A DNA stretch of 36,632 nucleotides from SIG437 sp045576235. Lineage in GTDB: Bacteria; Bacillota; Clostridia; UBA1381; UBA9506. A program made the position numbers and the translations under genes. Below the pieces are notes generated by a model. That model had not been told where the DNA came from. It was given only the letters and a program-made list of their open reading frames with translations, and ran no database searches. How positions within the stretch are numbered: position 1 is the stretch's first letter; each line of letters begins with the position of its first letter. Shown here piece after piece: positions 1-7,099 of this stretch. Location of the stretch: NCBI GenBank assembly GCA_045576235.1, contig JAZNGA010000031.1, positions 1 through 36,632 of the forward strand. Direction: 5' to 3'.

Positions 1-36
1 TCCACTTTTACAACAATGAAAGAATACAAATTAAAA

Positions 37-68
37 CAAAACTGACACCGTTGGAAAAACGATGTCAG
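37..68 (-). terminator. Intrinsic terminator downstream of tRNA-Arg
   Basis: Read on the minus strand, an 11-bp stem (CTGACATCGTT / AACGGTGTCAG, one U.G pair) closes a 5-nt loop and is followed by TTTTGTTTT. The wobble pairs only in the minus-strand RNA; the plus-strand copy has a C/A mismatch there, so this terminates minus-strand transcription. It lies about 115 bases past the 3' end of the tRNA. Confidence 0.6.
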
Positions 69-184
69 TATGTTGCTTAAAATTTAATATTAACTACCAT
101 AGTAGCTTTTTTGTGCTGTCTGCACAAACTGGTGCAGTTCAAATATGCTACGGCTCCCTACTTATTATTTTTTTAATTAAAGTC

Positions 185-259
185 TGGCACCCCCGGCGCG
201 AGTCGAACGCACGACTAACCCTTAGGAGGGGCTTGTTATATCCACTTAACTACGGAGGC
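185..259 (-). tRNA. tRNA-Arg (anticodon CCU)
   Basis: Read on the minus strand this 75-nt stretch folds as a tRNA: acceptor arms GCCTCCG and CGGGGGT, a D arm with AAGTGGATATAAC, an anticodon stem-loop with the loop CTCCTAA (anticodon CCT), a T arm with GTTCGACTC, discriminator G and an encoded CCA end. CCU reads the rare arginine codon AGG. A promoter with 17-bp spacing lies just upstream on the same strand. tRNA genes of this kind are often integration sites, but no integrase is visible next to it here. Confidence 0.93.
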
Positions 260-285
260 GTACCAAAAATTAATCAACGAAGTCT

Positions 286-314
286 ATTATACTATAATCC
301 TTTAGAAAGGTCAA
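286..314 (-). promoter_or_regulatory. SigA promoter of tRNA-Arg
   Basis: On the minus strand TTGACC (309-314) and TATAAT (286-291) are separated by exactly 17 bp. The predicted start lies about 20 bases before the tRNA 5' end, as expected for a stable-RNA promoter. Confidence 0.8.
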
Positions 315-324
315 GTAAATATTG

Positions 325-670
325 AATTTTAGAGCATATTAATTGTATGATTGTCAATGATGTGGGATACTTTTCTAAAATATAAAAAGGTACACTCAAA
401 ACTTTTTTCTTCCTAGGTGGAACTACAACGCAGTCTTACCTTGACAAATCACTGTTGCTATAATATTTATATGGGTTAAGCAAAGATTTGCTTAACCCCT
501 TAATTATACTACATCATACCCAAATATTTATTTTAGTATTTCGATAGGTGTTAGAAATAATAAACAAATCTTTGAGATGTTGTTTGATTTAATATTATAC
601 ATTACAAATCTAATTTATAGCATCTTCAATATTAGTTATCATCCATCTTTATATCACGGCAATAAGAAAA
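325..670. other. Gene-free spacer with one long palindrome
   Basis: No convincing gene is seen on either strand. The only clear structure is a 26-base palindrome at 473-498 (GGGTTAAGCAAA, GA, TTTGCTTAACCC). It is not followed by a T-run on either strand, so it is a poor terminator; it could be an operator or a structured RNA end. A 60-codon frame over 577-759 has no ribosome binding site and overlaps the importer's terminator, so it is not called. Confidence 0.6.
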
Positions 671-700
671 GAAAAGTGGACATCAACTGCCCACTTTTCC
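661..700 (-). terminator. Terminator of the sugar ABC importer operon
   Basis: On the minus strand GAAAAGTGG (691-699) pairs perfectly with CCACTTTTC (671-679) around an 11-nt loop and is followed by TTTTCTTATT. It sits about 40 bases after the stop of the binding-protein gene. Confidence 0.75.
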
Positions 701-736
701 ACATTAAAGGAGGAAGGATTATATCAATTAAGAGAA

Positions 737-1720
737 TTATTCATATAGGAGTTGTTTGATTTCTTCAGAATCAACATTTGATTTATCATACCATTTAAAT
801 CCTGTGTCGATTTCTTTTTCAACCTGTTCACCTTTATAAGCCTTATATGCCGCTTCGACTGCTTTATAGCCAATCTGTATTGGGTCCTGAGTCACAGCAC
901 CATACATTTCGCCATCGCGCACTGCATCAACCTGACGCTTTCCTGAATCAAAGCCAACGGCTTGAATTTTGCCAGTTTTTCCAAGTTCGGAAAGGGCAAG
1001 CACAACACCGATAGCCGAACCTTCGTTTGCTCCATACATTCCAACAACATTTGGATTTGCTGAAATTATTGCCTTGGCTGCATCGGCAGATTTTGTGTGG
1101 TCGCCTTCGCCATATTGAATATCAACAATTTTTATATCGGGATATTTGCTTTCAATTCTTTCTTTGAAACCATCTCTGCGGTCTCTGCCGGTCATGCTTG
1201 TCTGGTCCTGAACAATCATCCCGATTTCGCCTTTTCCACCAATTGCTTCCGCAAGTTTGTCGGCTGCAAGCGCAGCGGCTGCTTTGTTATCTGTTGCAGC
1301 AGTTGACGCGACAATGTCTGAATCAACACCTGAGTCGAAGCCGACAATCGGAATGCCTCTTTGGTGTGCTTTTTCAAGAGAACCTAAAACCGCCTTTGAA
1401 TCAAGTGCTGCAATGCAGATGGCAACGGGATTTTTTGAGAGAGCAGCATCGAGCATTTCTGTCTGCTTGTCAATTTGCGCTTCTGTGTCAGTTCCCTGAA
1501 ATGTTATCTGAACGCCGTAGTCCTCTGCTGCCATTTCAGCACCCTTTCTCACAGTTTGCCAGAATTGATGTTGAAAGCCTTTTGCTATGACAGCGATATA
1601 CGGCTTATCTCCAGTTATTTCATTTAAATTGTCAGACTGTTCATTTCCCATGCAGCTTGTCAAGAATATGACGCAGCAGAGAAGGAGAGTGATGCAAAGA
1701 ATTTTTGTGTGCTTTTTCAT
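737..1720 (-). CDS. Sugar ABC transporter substrate-binding lipoprotein (ribose/galactose type)
   Basis: Extracytoplasmic solute receptor of a CUT2-type sugar importer, 327 aa. The N-terminus is a lipoprotein signal: a Lys-rich start, a hydrophobic run, then the lipobox L-T-S-C with the lipidated Cys at about residue 23. The rest is the two-lobed periplasmic-binding-protein type 1 fold (Peripla_BP_4), with the family strings IAVIAKGFQHQFW near the start and VGFDSG twice. An upstream in-frame GTG at 1726 lies only 3 bases from AAGGA, whereas ATG at 1720 lies 9 bases from it, so ATG is preferred. It is the last gene of the ATPase-permease-receptor operon. The sugar cannot be read from sequence; ribose, allose, galactose or xylose are all possible. 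No sugar kinase or LacI regulator is adjacent. Confidence 0.9.
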   Translation of the reverse strand: MKKHTKILCITLLLCCVIFLTSCMGNEQSDNLNEITGDKPYIAVIAKGFQHQFWQTVRKGAEMAAEDYGVQITFQGTDTEAQIDKQTEMLDAALSKNPVAICIAALDSKAVLGSLEKAHQRGIPIVGFDSGVDSDIVASTAATDNKAAAALAADKLAEAIGGKGEIGMIVQDQTSMTGRDRRDGFKERIESKYPDIKIVDIQYGEGDHTKSADAAKAIISANPNVVGMYGANEGSAIGVVLALSELGKTGKIQAVGFDSGKRQVDAVRDGEMYGAVTQDPIQIGYKAVEAAYKAYKGEQVEKEIDTGFKWYDKSNVDSEEIKQLLYE

Positions 1721-1741
1721 ATGCACTTTTCCTTTCTAAAA

Positions 1742-2743
1742 TTAAATATTTTGTTTCTTTCTTCTGTAGGTATCAATAAATACTGCTAAAATCACGACAG
1801 CACCAATAACAACAGTTTGCCATTCCTGAGCAACACCGATAATTCTCAGACCATTTGTTAAAACGCTCATGATAAATGCACCAATTATTGTTCCTGAAAT
1901 CGTGCCCTGACCACCGGCAAGCGATGTTCCGCCGATGACAACAGCCGCAATAGCTTCAAGCTCATATCCCTGACCAATGGCTGGTTGGGCAGACCCGAGA
2001 CGAGAAGAAATTACGATGCCCGCAATTCCGAAAAAGGCACCTGCCAAAGCGTGTATTCCTGTGAGCCAGCCTGCCACATTGACACCTGATAGTCTTGTCG
2101 CTTCTGTGTTTGAGCCTATCGCAAAATTATACCTACCCATAACTGTTTTGTTTAGAATTATACTTGCTATAATCGCCATTAAAAATAAAATCAAAACAGC
2201 ATTCGGGAGTTTAAAACCAGGTATAAGCTTTCCAAAGATTGAACCAACAGCGATTTCTTTATATTCACTTGGGAAATATATAGGACGGGCTCCTGTCACA
2301 ACGAGCGAAAGACCTGATGTTATCATCATAACACCGAGAGTAGCAATAAATGCAGGAATCTTCAGCCTTGCAACCATCAGACCCGTGAGTGCACCAATTA
2401 TTGTGCCAACTAAAATACATATTATTAAACCGAGCCATAGAGGGAGATTTAAATTAGTTACACATAAGCCCGAAATAACAGCAGAAAAAGTCATAACAGT
2501 TCCGATAGAAAGGTCAATTCCTCCGGTTATTATAACAAATGTGACTCCAAGCGCTAAAAGTCCATTAACACAGGTCGCTAAAAGTATGGAAATGATATTA
2601 TCCACCAACAGAAAATTTGGTGATAGAACTGCAAAAATAATAATCAACACAATTAATGTTGCAAAAATTATCAACTTTTGAGCGCCTAAAGAGGAAAAAT
2701 CCAACATCCTCTTTGACGCTTTGCCTGAATTGTTTTCACTCAA
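1742..2743 (-). CDS. Sugar ABC transporter permease (RbsC-like)
   Basis: Membrane permease of a CUT2 sugar importer (BPD_transp_2 family), about 333 aa and almost wholly hydrophobic, with some eight to ten membrane segments after a short basic N-terminus. Family strings are TGGIDLSIGTVM in the first third and AAVVIGGTSLAGGQGTISG in the last third. An in-frame TTG at 2752 directly touches the GGAG of the ribosome binding site, so the TTG at 2743, 9 bases downstream of GGAG, is the more likely start. The gene starts at the end of the ATPase gene and is followed 21 bases later by the binding-protein gene, so all three are translated from one message. Substrate unknown. Confidence 0.9.
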   Translation of the reverse strand: MSENNSGKASKRMLDFSSLGAQKLIIFATLIVLIIIFAVLSPNFLLVDNIISILLATCVNGLLALGVTFVIITGGIDLSIGTVMTFSAVISGLCVTNLNLPLWLGLIICILVGTIIGALTGLMVARLKIPAFIATLGVMMITSGLSLVVTGARPIYFPSEYKEIAVGSIFGKLIPGFKLPNAVLILFLMAIIASIILNKTVMGRYNFAIGSNTEATRLSGVNVAGWLTGIHALAGAFFGIAGIVISSRLGSAQPAIGQGYELEAIAAVVIGGTSLAGGQGTISGTIIGAFIMSVLTNGLRIIGVAQEWQTVVIGAVVILAVFIDTYRRKKQNI

Positions 2744-2748
2744 AATGC

Positions 2749-4263
2749 TCAACTCCTATTCTCAATTGATTCTTCTCTTAATGTTGCATAATGCATTATT
2801 GTTTCCTGGTTTGCCTCTTTTATGTCTAAAATTTTTGTGATTTTTCCTTCACACATAACTGCAACTCTGTCAGACATTCTTAAAATTTCAGGGAGCTCGG
2901 ATGAAATCATTATGATTGATTTTCCTGAGGCAGCAAGCTCTGTTAAAAGCGTGTAAATCTCGCTTTTGGCACCAATATCAATACCTCTTGTGGGTTCATC
3001 AAATATTAAAATATCGCAGTCTCTCACAAGCCATTTTGCAATTATGACCTTTTGTTGATTTCCGCCCGAGAGATTTTTTGCAATCTGATTTATTCCAGGC
3101 GTTTTAGTTTTAAGCTTCTCAACATATTCTTTTGAAATTTTGGCTGTTTTCCGTTTGTTTATAAAACCAAACCGCGTGAATTTTTCCATTGAGGCAATGA
3201 CAGTATTTGATTCAACATTCATGCCGACCATCATTCCATATCGTTTTCTGTCCTCTGAAAGATAACCAATTCCGTTTTTTACTGCATCCTGTGGGGAGTT
3301 AATTTTGACTAATTTGCCTTTGATAAAAATATCGCCAGATTTTTTCTTGTCTGCACCAAATATTGCTCTTGCAACTTCTGTCCTGCCTGCTCCCATAAGT
3401 CCTGCAAAGCCAAGAATTTCTCCGTGCTTTAAATCAAAAGAAATATCTTTTAAAAGACTTCCGTCAGATAAGTTCTGAACTGAAAGAACTATATCATCAG
3501 AAAGAGCAGTGCTTTCTTCCTTTGGTTCTTCAAAAATTGTTCTTCCGACCATCATATTAATTATTTCATCTTTTGTGACATCTTTTGTGTTTACCGTGCT
3601 TATATATTTTCCGTCTCTCATCACAGTTATGCGGTCGGTTATTTTCATAAGCTCATCCATTCTGTGTGATATATAAACAATTCCGACACCGCGCTTTTTT
3701 AAATCCTCAATAATTTTAAAAAGCTCGTCAATTTCGCTTTCTGTTAAGGCTGCAGTTGGCTCATCCATTATCAAAATTTTTGAGTCAAAAGACAGAGCTT
3801 TTGCAATTTCAACCATTTGCTGTTTGGCAACGGTTATATCAGCCACTTTTGCCTTTGGGTTAAGCTTGAGATTTAACATATCAAAAAGATTTTTTGTCTT
3901 TTTAATCATCATTTTATCGTCTGTAAAAATTTTTGCTTTTCTGGGCTCTCTTCCGATAAAAATATTTTGTGCCGCAGAAAGATGCTGCATTAAGTTTAAT
4001 TCCTGATGAATGATTGAAATTCCTGCATCTTGCGTATGTCGTGGGTTTTCTGGTTCTAAATTTTCACCCAGATAAGTTATTGTTCCACTGTCTTTTTTAT
4101 AAACTCCTGTGAGAATTTTCATAAGTGTTGATTTCCCAGCACCGTTTTCTCCTACTATGGAATGAACTTCTCCCGAGCGTAAATCGAAATGACAATCACT
4201 TAAAGCATGGACTCCCGGAAAGCTCTTTTCAATATGCTCCATAGTCAGAATAGTTTCTGCCAT
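2749..4263 (-). CDS. Sugar ABC transporter ATP-binding protein (RbsA-like, two nucleotide-binding domains)
   Basis: Cytoplasmic ATPase that powers the CUT2 sugar importer, 504 aa, two tandem ABC domains as usual for RbsA/MglA/XylG. Domain 1 has Walker A GENGAGKST at residues 38-46, a degenerate signature (VAKQQMVEIAKAL) and Walker B ILIMDEPTAAL. Domain 2 has the degenerate Walker A typical of the family (GLMGAGRTE), the signature LSGGNQQKV and ILIFDEPTRGID. This asymmetric pattern is normal in the family. The start is ATG at 4263 because the upstream in-frame GTG at 4272 is part of the ribosome binding site AGAGGTG. First gene of the operon; the permease start overlaps or abuts its stop. Confidence 0.92.
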   Translation of the reverse strand: MAETILTMEHIEKSFPGVHALSDCHFDLRSGEVHSIVGENGAGKSTLMKILTGVYKKDSGTITYLGENLEPENPRHTQDAGISIIHQELNLMQHLSAAQNIFIGREPRKAKIFTDDKMMIKKTKNLFDMLNLKLNPKAKVADITVAKQQMVEIAKALSFDSKILIMDEPTAALTESEIDELFKIIEDLKKRGVGIVYISHRMDELMKITDRITVMRDGKYISTVNTKDVTKDEIINMMVGRTIFEEPKEESTALSDDIVLSVQNLSDGSLLKDISFDLKHGEILGFAGLMGAGRTEVARAIFGADKKKSGDIFIKGKLVKINSPQDAVKNGIGYLSEDRKRYGMMVGMNVESNTVIASMEKFTRFGFINKRKTAKISKEYVEKLKTKTPGINQIAKNLSGGNQQKVIIAKWLVRDCDILIFDEPTRGIDIGAKSEIYTLLTELAASGKSIIMISSELPEILRMSDRVAVMCEGKITKILDIKEANQETIMHYATLREESIENRS

Positions 4264-4292
4264 ATACAGCACCTCTTTTCAACTTTTCTGTT

Positions 4293-4321
4293 TTTATATT
4301 TCCATCTTTTTTTTGATTTAA
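4293..4321 (-). promoter_or_regulatory. Possible promoter of the sugar ABC importer operon
   Basis: On the minus strand TTAAAT (4316-4321), a 17-bp spacer and TATAAA (4293-4298) precede the ATPase start by about 30 bases. The -35 element is weak, as might be expected of a regulated promoter. No operator palindrome is recognised beside it. Confidence 0.35.
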
Positions 4322-4344
4322 TTCATAAAATAAATAAAAAAAGA

Positions 4345-4373
4345 TTGACTTGTGGATTGAGTTGTGATATCAT
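4345..4373 (+). promoter_or_regulatory. SigA promoter of the leader-peptide / CNNM transporter transcript
   Basis: TTGACT (4345-4350), a 17-bp spacer and TATCAT (4368-4373). Transcription should start near 4380, only about 30 bases before the ATG of the upstream ORF and about 214 bases before the transporter gene, which leaves a long 5' leader. Confidence 0.75.
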
Positions 4374-4408
4374 ATATTTGAATTATTTTGAAAGAGAGGA
4401 AACAGTTC

Positions 4409-4537
4409 ATGGATTCTGACGAGAGCGATAGTAACAACGCCGGAGTTTGTGTTAGTTTGTTATATAAGGCATATCTGCGAATTTATCTGAAAATGCGCAG
4501 GTGTGTCTTTTTGTGTTTTAAAAGGGTGTTAATTTGA
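4409..4537 (+). CDS. Putative 42-aa leader peptide (upstream ORF) of the CNNM transporter
   Basis: A short ORF, ATG at 4409 to TGA at 4535-4537, with a good ribosome binding site (AGAGAGGA, 4393-4400) 8 bases before its start. The peptide begins M-D-S-D-E-S-D-S-N-N, an acidic polar head, and continues with a hydrophobic and basic tail rich in Leu, Tyr, Arg, Lys and Cys. It occupies most of the leader between the promoter at 4345 and the transporter gene at 4594, and it contains the hairpin at 4466-4509. I recognise no family. It may be a regulatory leader peptide, because acidic nascent N-termini are known to destabilise ribosomes when Mg2+ is low (as in MgtL-type leaders). It could instead be a functional microprotein, or a chance frame in a structured leader RNA. 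Confidence 0.55.
   Translation: MDSDESDSNNAGVCVSLLYKAYLRIYLKMRRCVFLCFKRVLI
4466..4519 (+). terminator. Attenuator-like hairpin inside the upstream ORF
   Basis: Bases 4466-4479 (AAGGCATATCTGCG) pair along all 14 positions, three of them G.U, with 4496-4509 around a 16-nt loop. T-rich sequence follows at once (TTTTTGTGTTTT from 4508). This has the form of an intrinsic terminator and lies within codons 20-34 of the upstream ORF, so a translating ribosome would unfold it. An upstream pairing (TAACAA at 4432-4437 with TTGTTA at 4457-4462) is possible. No known riboswitch class was recognised. Confidence 0.5.
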
Positions 4538-4593
4538 TGAAAAATTGAAAATCTGAACAATAATTAATTAAAATCAAGGAGAAAGGATTTAAA

Positions 4594-5841
4594 ATGGAAA
4601 CGATACTTCCGTATATTTTCGTGATGATTTTGCTTGTTATAATGTCGTCATATTTTTCGGCAACAGAAACCGCATTTTCATCACTAAACAAGACAAAACT
4701 TAAAACATTAGCTGAAGAAGGTAACAAAAAGGCAAAGCTTACGCATAAGCTTTCAGAAGAATATGATAAATTGATTTCCACAATTTTGATAGGTAACAAC
4801 ATTGTAAACATTGCGCTCGCATCAATTTCTACCGTGATGTTTATGCAAATAAATGAACAGCATGGTGCAACGATTTCAACCGTTGTGACTACCATTGTAG
4901 TTCTGATTTTTGGTGAAATCACTCCGAAGAGCGTCGCGAAGGACTGCCCTGAGCAATTTGCGATGTTCTCATCAAAAATGATTAGAGTTTTAATCATAAT
5001 TTTAACACCGGTTAATTTCGTATTTACGCTTTGGAAAAAACTCCTTTCAAAGATGTTTAAAATCGAAAGCAATTCAAAAATGTCTCAGGAAGAGCTTCTA
5101 ATGTTTGTTGATGAAATTGAACAGGACGGAAGTGTTGACTCTGATGACGGTGAGCTTATAAGAAATGCGATTGAGTTTTCCGATATGGAAGCAGAGGATA
5201 TATTGACTCACAGAGTTGATATTGAGGCTGTTTCGATTGAAGACTCAAAAGACGAGATTGCAGAGCTGTTTATCAGAACGCGTTTTTCAAGACTGCTCGT
5301 TTATGATGGAAGTATTGATAATATTGTTGGTGTGATTCATTTAAAAGACTTTTTTACAGCAGACGGCGTAACAAATAAAAAGCTCAAAGACATAATGACA
5401 AAACCTCTGTTTATTCAAAAGTCAGAAAAAATTAATGACATCTTAAAAATTCTGCAGACAAACAAATCTCATATCGCTGTTGTTGTTGATGAATATGGCG
5501 GAACATTCGGTATGGTAACGATGGAAGACATCTTAGAAGAGCTTGTCGGTGAAATCTGGGATGAGCACGACGAGGTTATAGAAGACTTCAAAAAGATTGA
5601 TGAGAATGTCTATAGAGTTGAAGGCTCAGTAAATTTTGATGACTTGTGTGATTTCTTTGGCGTCAAATATGAAACTGACAGAGTTTCTGTGGGCGGATGG
5701 GTTATGGAGCAGCTTGGTAAAATGCCTGAAAAAGGTGATGAGTTTGATTTTGAACATCTGTCAATTAAAATCACGGGAATTGACTCTCACAGAGTTACTG
5801 AAATCATAATCAAAGAGGGCGAAAAAGTCGAAGAAGATTAA
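4594..5841 (+). CDS. CNNM/CorC (HlyC) family divalent-cation transporter with CBS domains
   Basis: Membrane transporter of the CNNM/CorC/HlyC family, 415 aa. In this family bacterial CorC and Bacillus MpfA are linked to Mg2+ (and Co2+) efflux. Order of parts: a DUF21 (CNNM) transmembrane domain over residues 1-190 with the family string SATETAFSSLNKTKLK; a CBS pair over about 195-320 (FIRTRFSRLLVYDG, HIAVVVDEYGGTFGMVTMEDILEELVGEI); and a CorC_HlyC domain to the end. The start is ATG at 4594, 8 bases after AAGGAGAAAGG. It is monocistronic: its own promoter and an unusual leader lie upstream and a strong terminator lies downstream. Old annotations call such genes hemolysin; that name is misleading. 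Confidence 0.9.
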   Translation: METILPYIFVMILLVIMSSYFSATETAFSSLNKTKLKTLAEEGNKKAKLTHKLSEEYDKLISTILIGNNIVNIALASISTVMFMQINEQHGATISTVVTTIVVLIFGEITPKSVAKDCPEQFAMFSSKMIRVLIIILTPVNFVFTLWKKLLSKMFKIESNSKMSQEELLMFVDEIEQDGSVDSDDGELIRNAIEFSDMEAEDILTHRVDIEAVSIEDSKDEIAELFIRTRFSRLLVYDGSIDNIVGVIHLKDFFTADGVTNKKLKDIMTKPLFIQKSEKINDILKILQTNKSHIAVVVDEYGGTFGMVTMEDILEELVGEIWDEHDEVIEDFKKIDENVYRVEGSVNFDDLCDFFGVKYETDRVSVGGWVMEQLGKMPEKGDEFDFEHLSIKITGIDSHRVTEIIIKEGEKVEED

Positions 5842-5848
5842 AAAAATA

Positions 5849-5895
5849 AATATTAAAAGGCTCTGCAATTGATGATTGCAGAGCCTTTTAATATT
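5849..5895. terminator. Bidirectional terminator between the CNNM transporter gene and galK
   Basis: A perfect 21-bp stem (5849-5869 with 5875-5895) closes a 5-nt loop, with A-runs on the 5' arm and T-runs on the 3' arm on either strand. It serves the converging CNNM gene (plus) and galK (minus). Confidence 0.9.
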
Positions 5896-5900
5896 TAAAA

Positions 5901-7085
5901 TCAATTTATAATTTCGTGCCCACCATCTTCAATGCTTGAAATGTAGAATGATGGTGCATATCCAATTTTTTCGAGGTATGCTTTGCCGACGTTTTCAATA
6001 AAATCATCTATGGCTTCTGTTTTAATCAATGTAACACTACATCCTCCGAATCCGGCTCCTGTCATTCTTGAGCCAAGCACGCCTTCAATCTTTCGAGCCT
6101 CATCAACAAGCGTATCAAGCTCGGTTCCTGTAACTTCATAATCATATCGTAGTGAATCGTGAGACTCAGTCATAAGTTTTCCGAAAAGCACCATGTCGTT
6201 TCTTTCTAAAGCTTCAATGCTTTTTAAAACTCTGGCATTTTCCGTAACAACATGTCTGACGCGGCGTTTGACAATCTCATTTTCAATCAGCAACTGATTT
6301 TTTTCAAAATCTTCCTCGCTTACATCTGCAAGGCATTTAGCATCGGGAAGCGCTTTGTTTAGTGACTTTAGTCCTTCTTCACACTCAGCGCGTCGTTCGT
6401 TATATTTTGAATCGGCAAGGCTTCTTTTTTTGTTTGTATTTGCAATTAAAAGACTATAGCCTTCCATTGCAAGCTTAACTGTTTTAAAGCTTAAATTATC
6501 ACATTTCAAGAAAATTGCATGGTCGCGCTTGCCCATGGCGGAAGCAAACTGGTCCATTATTCCGCAATTGACGCCAACATAATTATTCTCGGCTGACTGA
6601 CCAACTTTTGCCATTTCAACCATATCAATAGGGGATGAAATGCAGTTATTTTCGTTGCTCAGTGTTGCAAAAGCAAGTGCAGTTGCAACTTCAATAGCTG
6701 CAGAAGATGAAAGACCGCCTCCGTGGGGGAGAGTGTCATCGTAGAGCATATCGCATCCGCAGATTATGTATCCAAGCTTTTTTAGCTCGCCTATGACGCC
6801 TGCCTGATAATTGCCCCAAAAAATATTTTTATAGCTTTCTAAATTATTAATATCTATTTCAATTAAATCAGGAAGGTCTGTTGCCTTTATGAAAATTTTG
6901 TCATCATTTCGCTTTCGAATTGCAGTTGTCGTGCCCATAGAAAGAGCAGCAGGGAAAACATAGCCTCCGTTGTAGTCAGTATGTTCACCAATCAGGTTAA
7001 CTCGGCCGGGTGAAGTGAAAAAACGAATGTCACCGCCATCGCCATATAGCTTTATAAATTCTTGTTTTAATTCATTGATGGTCAA
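5901..7085 (-). CDS. galK: Galactokinase
   Basis: Phosphorylates alpha-D-galactose to galactose 1-phosphate with ATP (Leloir pathway, cytoplasm). GHMP-kinase fold, 394 aa, the usual length. The galactokinase signature GRVNLIGEHTDYNGGYVFP is near residue 30, the ATP-binding glycine/serine loop LPHGGGLSSSAA near 120 and the C-terminal GHMP motif SRMTGAGFGGCSV near 340. The start is probably TTG at 7085, 8 bases from AGGAG; the in-frame GTG at 7094 overlaps that ribosome binding site. It lies 14 bases after galT and ends at a terminator. galE, needed to complete the pathway, is not in the window. Confidence 0.95.
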   Translation of the reverse strand: MTINELKQEFIKLYGDGGDIRFFTSPGRVNLIGEHTDYNGGYVFPAALSMGTTTAIRKRNDDKIFIKATDLPDLIEIDINNLESYKNIFWGNYQAGVIGELKKLGYIICGCDMLYDDTLPHGGGLSSSAAIEVATALAFATLSNENNCISSPIDMVEMAKVGQSAENNYVGVNCGIMDQFASAMGKRDHAIFLKCDNLSFKTVKLAMEGYSLLIANTNKKRSLADSKYNERRAECEEGLKSLNKALPDAKCLADVSEEDFEKNQLLIENEIVKRRVRHVVTENARVLKSIEALERNDMVLFGKLMTESHDSLRYDYEVTGTELDTLVDEARKIEGVLGSRMTGAGFGGCSVTLIKTEAIDDFIENVGKAYLEKIGYAPSFYISSIEDGGHEIIN

Positions 7086-7099
7086 TAAAAACACTCCTT

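Noticed and set aside
62..325. 87-codon plus-strand frame at the left end
   Set aside because: It runs antisense through the tRNA-Arg and has no ribosome binding site; frames of this kind across tRNAs are a common artefact.
441..464. TTGACA followed by TATAAT on the plus strand
   Set aside because: The spacer is only 12 bp, too short for a sigma-A promoter, and no gene follows.
577..759. 60-codon plus-strand frame
   Set aside because: No ribosome binding site; it overlaps the minus-strand terminator and the end of the binding-protein gene.
1977..2681. 234-codon plus-strand frame opposite the sugar permease
   Set aside because: Shadow of the permease gene: its composition mirrors the hydrophobic coding strand and it has no start context.
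4207..4419. 70-codon plus-strand frame before the CNNM leader
   Set aside because: It begins inside the ATPase gene on the opposite strand and runs through two promoters; the short ORF at 4409 in another frame has far better start signals.
4380..4593. Known riboswitch in the CNNM leader (M-box, yybP-ykoY, NiCo, Na+ or Li+ classes)
   Set aside because: The conserved core sequences I know for these classes are not present; the ORF-plus-terminator reading fits better. A covariance-model search would settle it.
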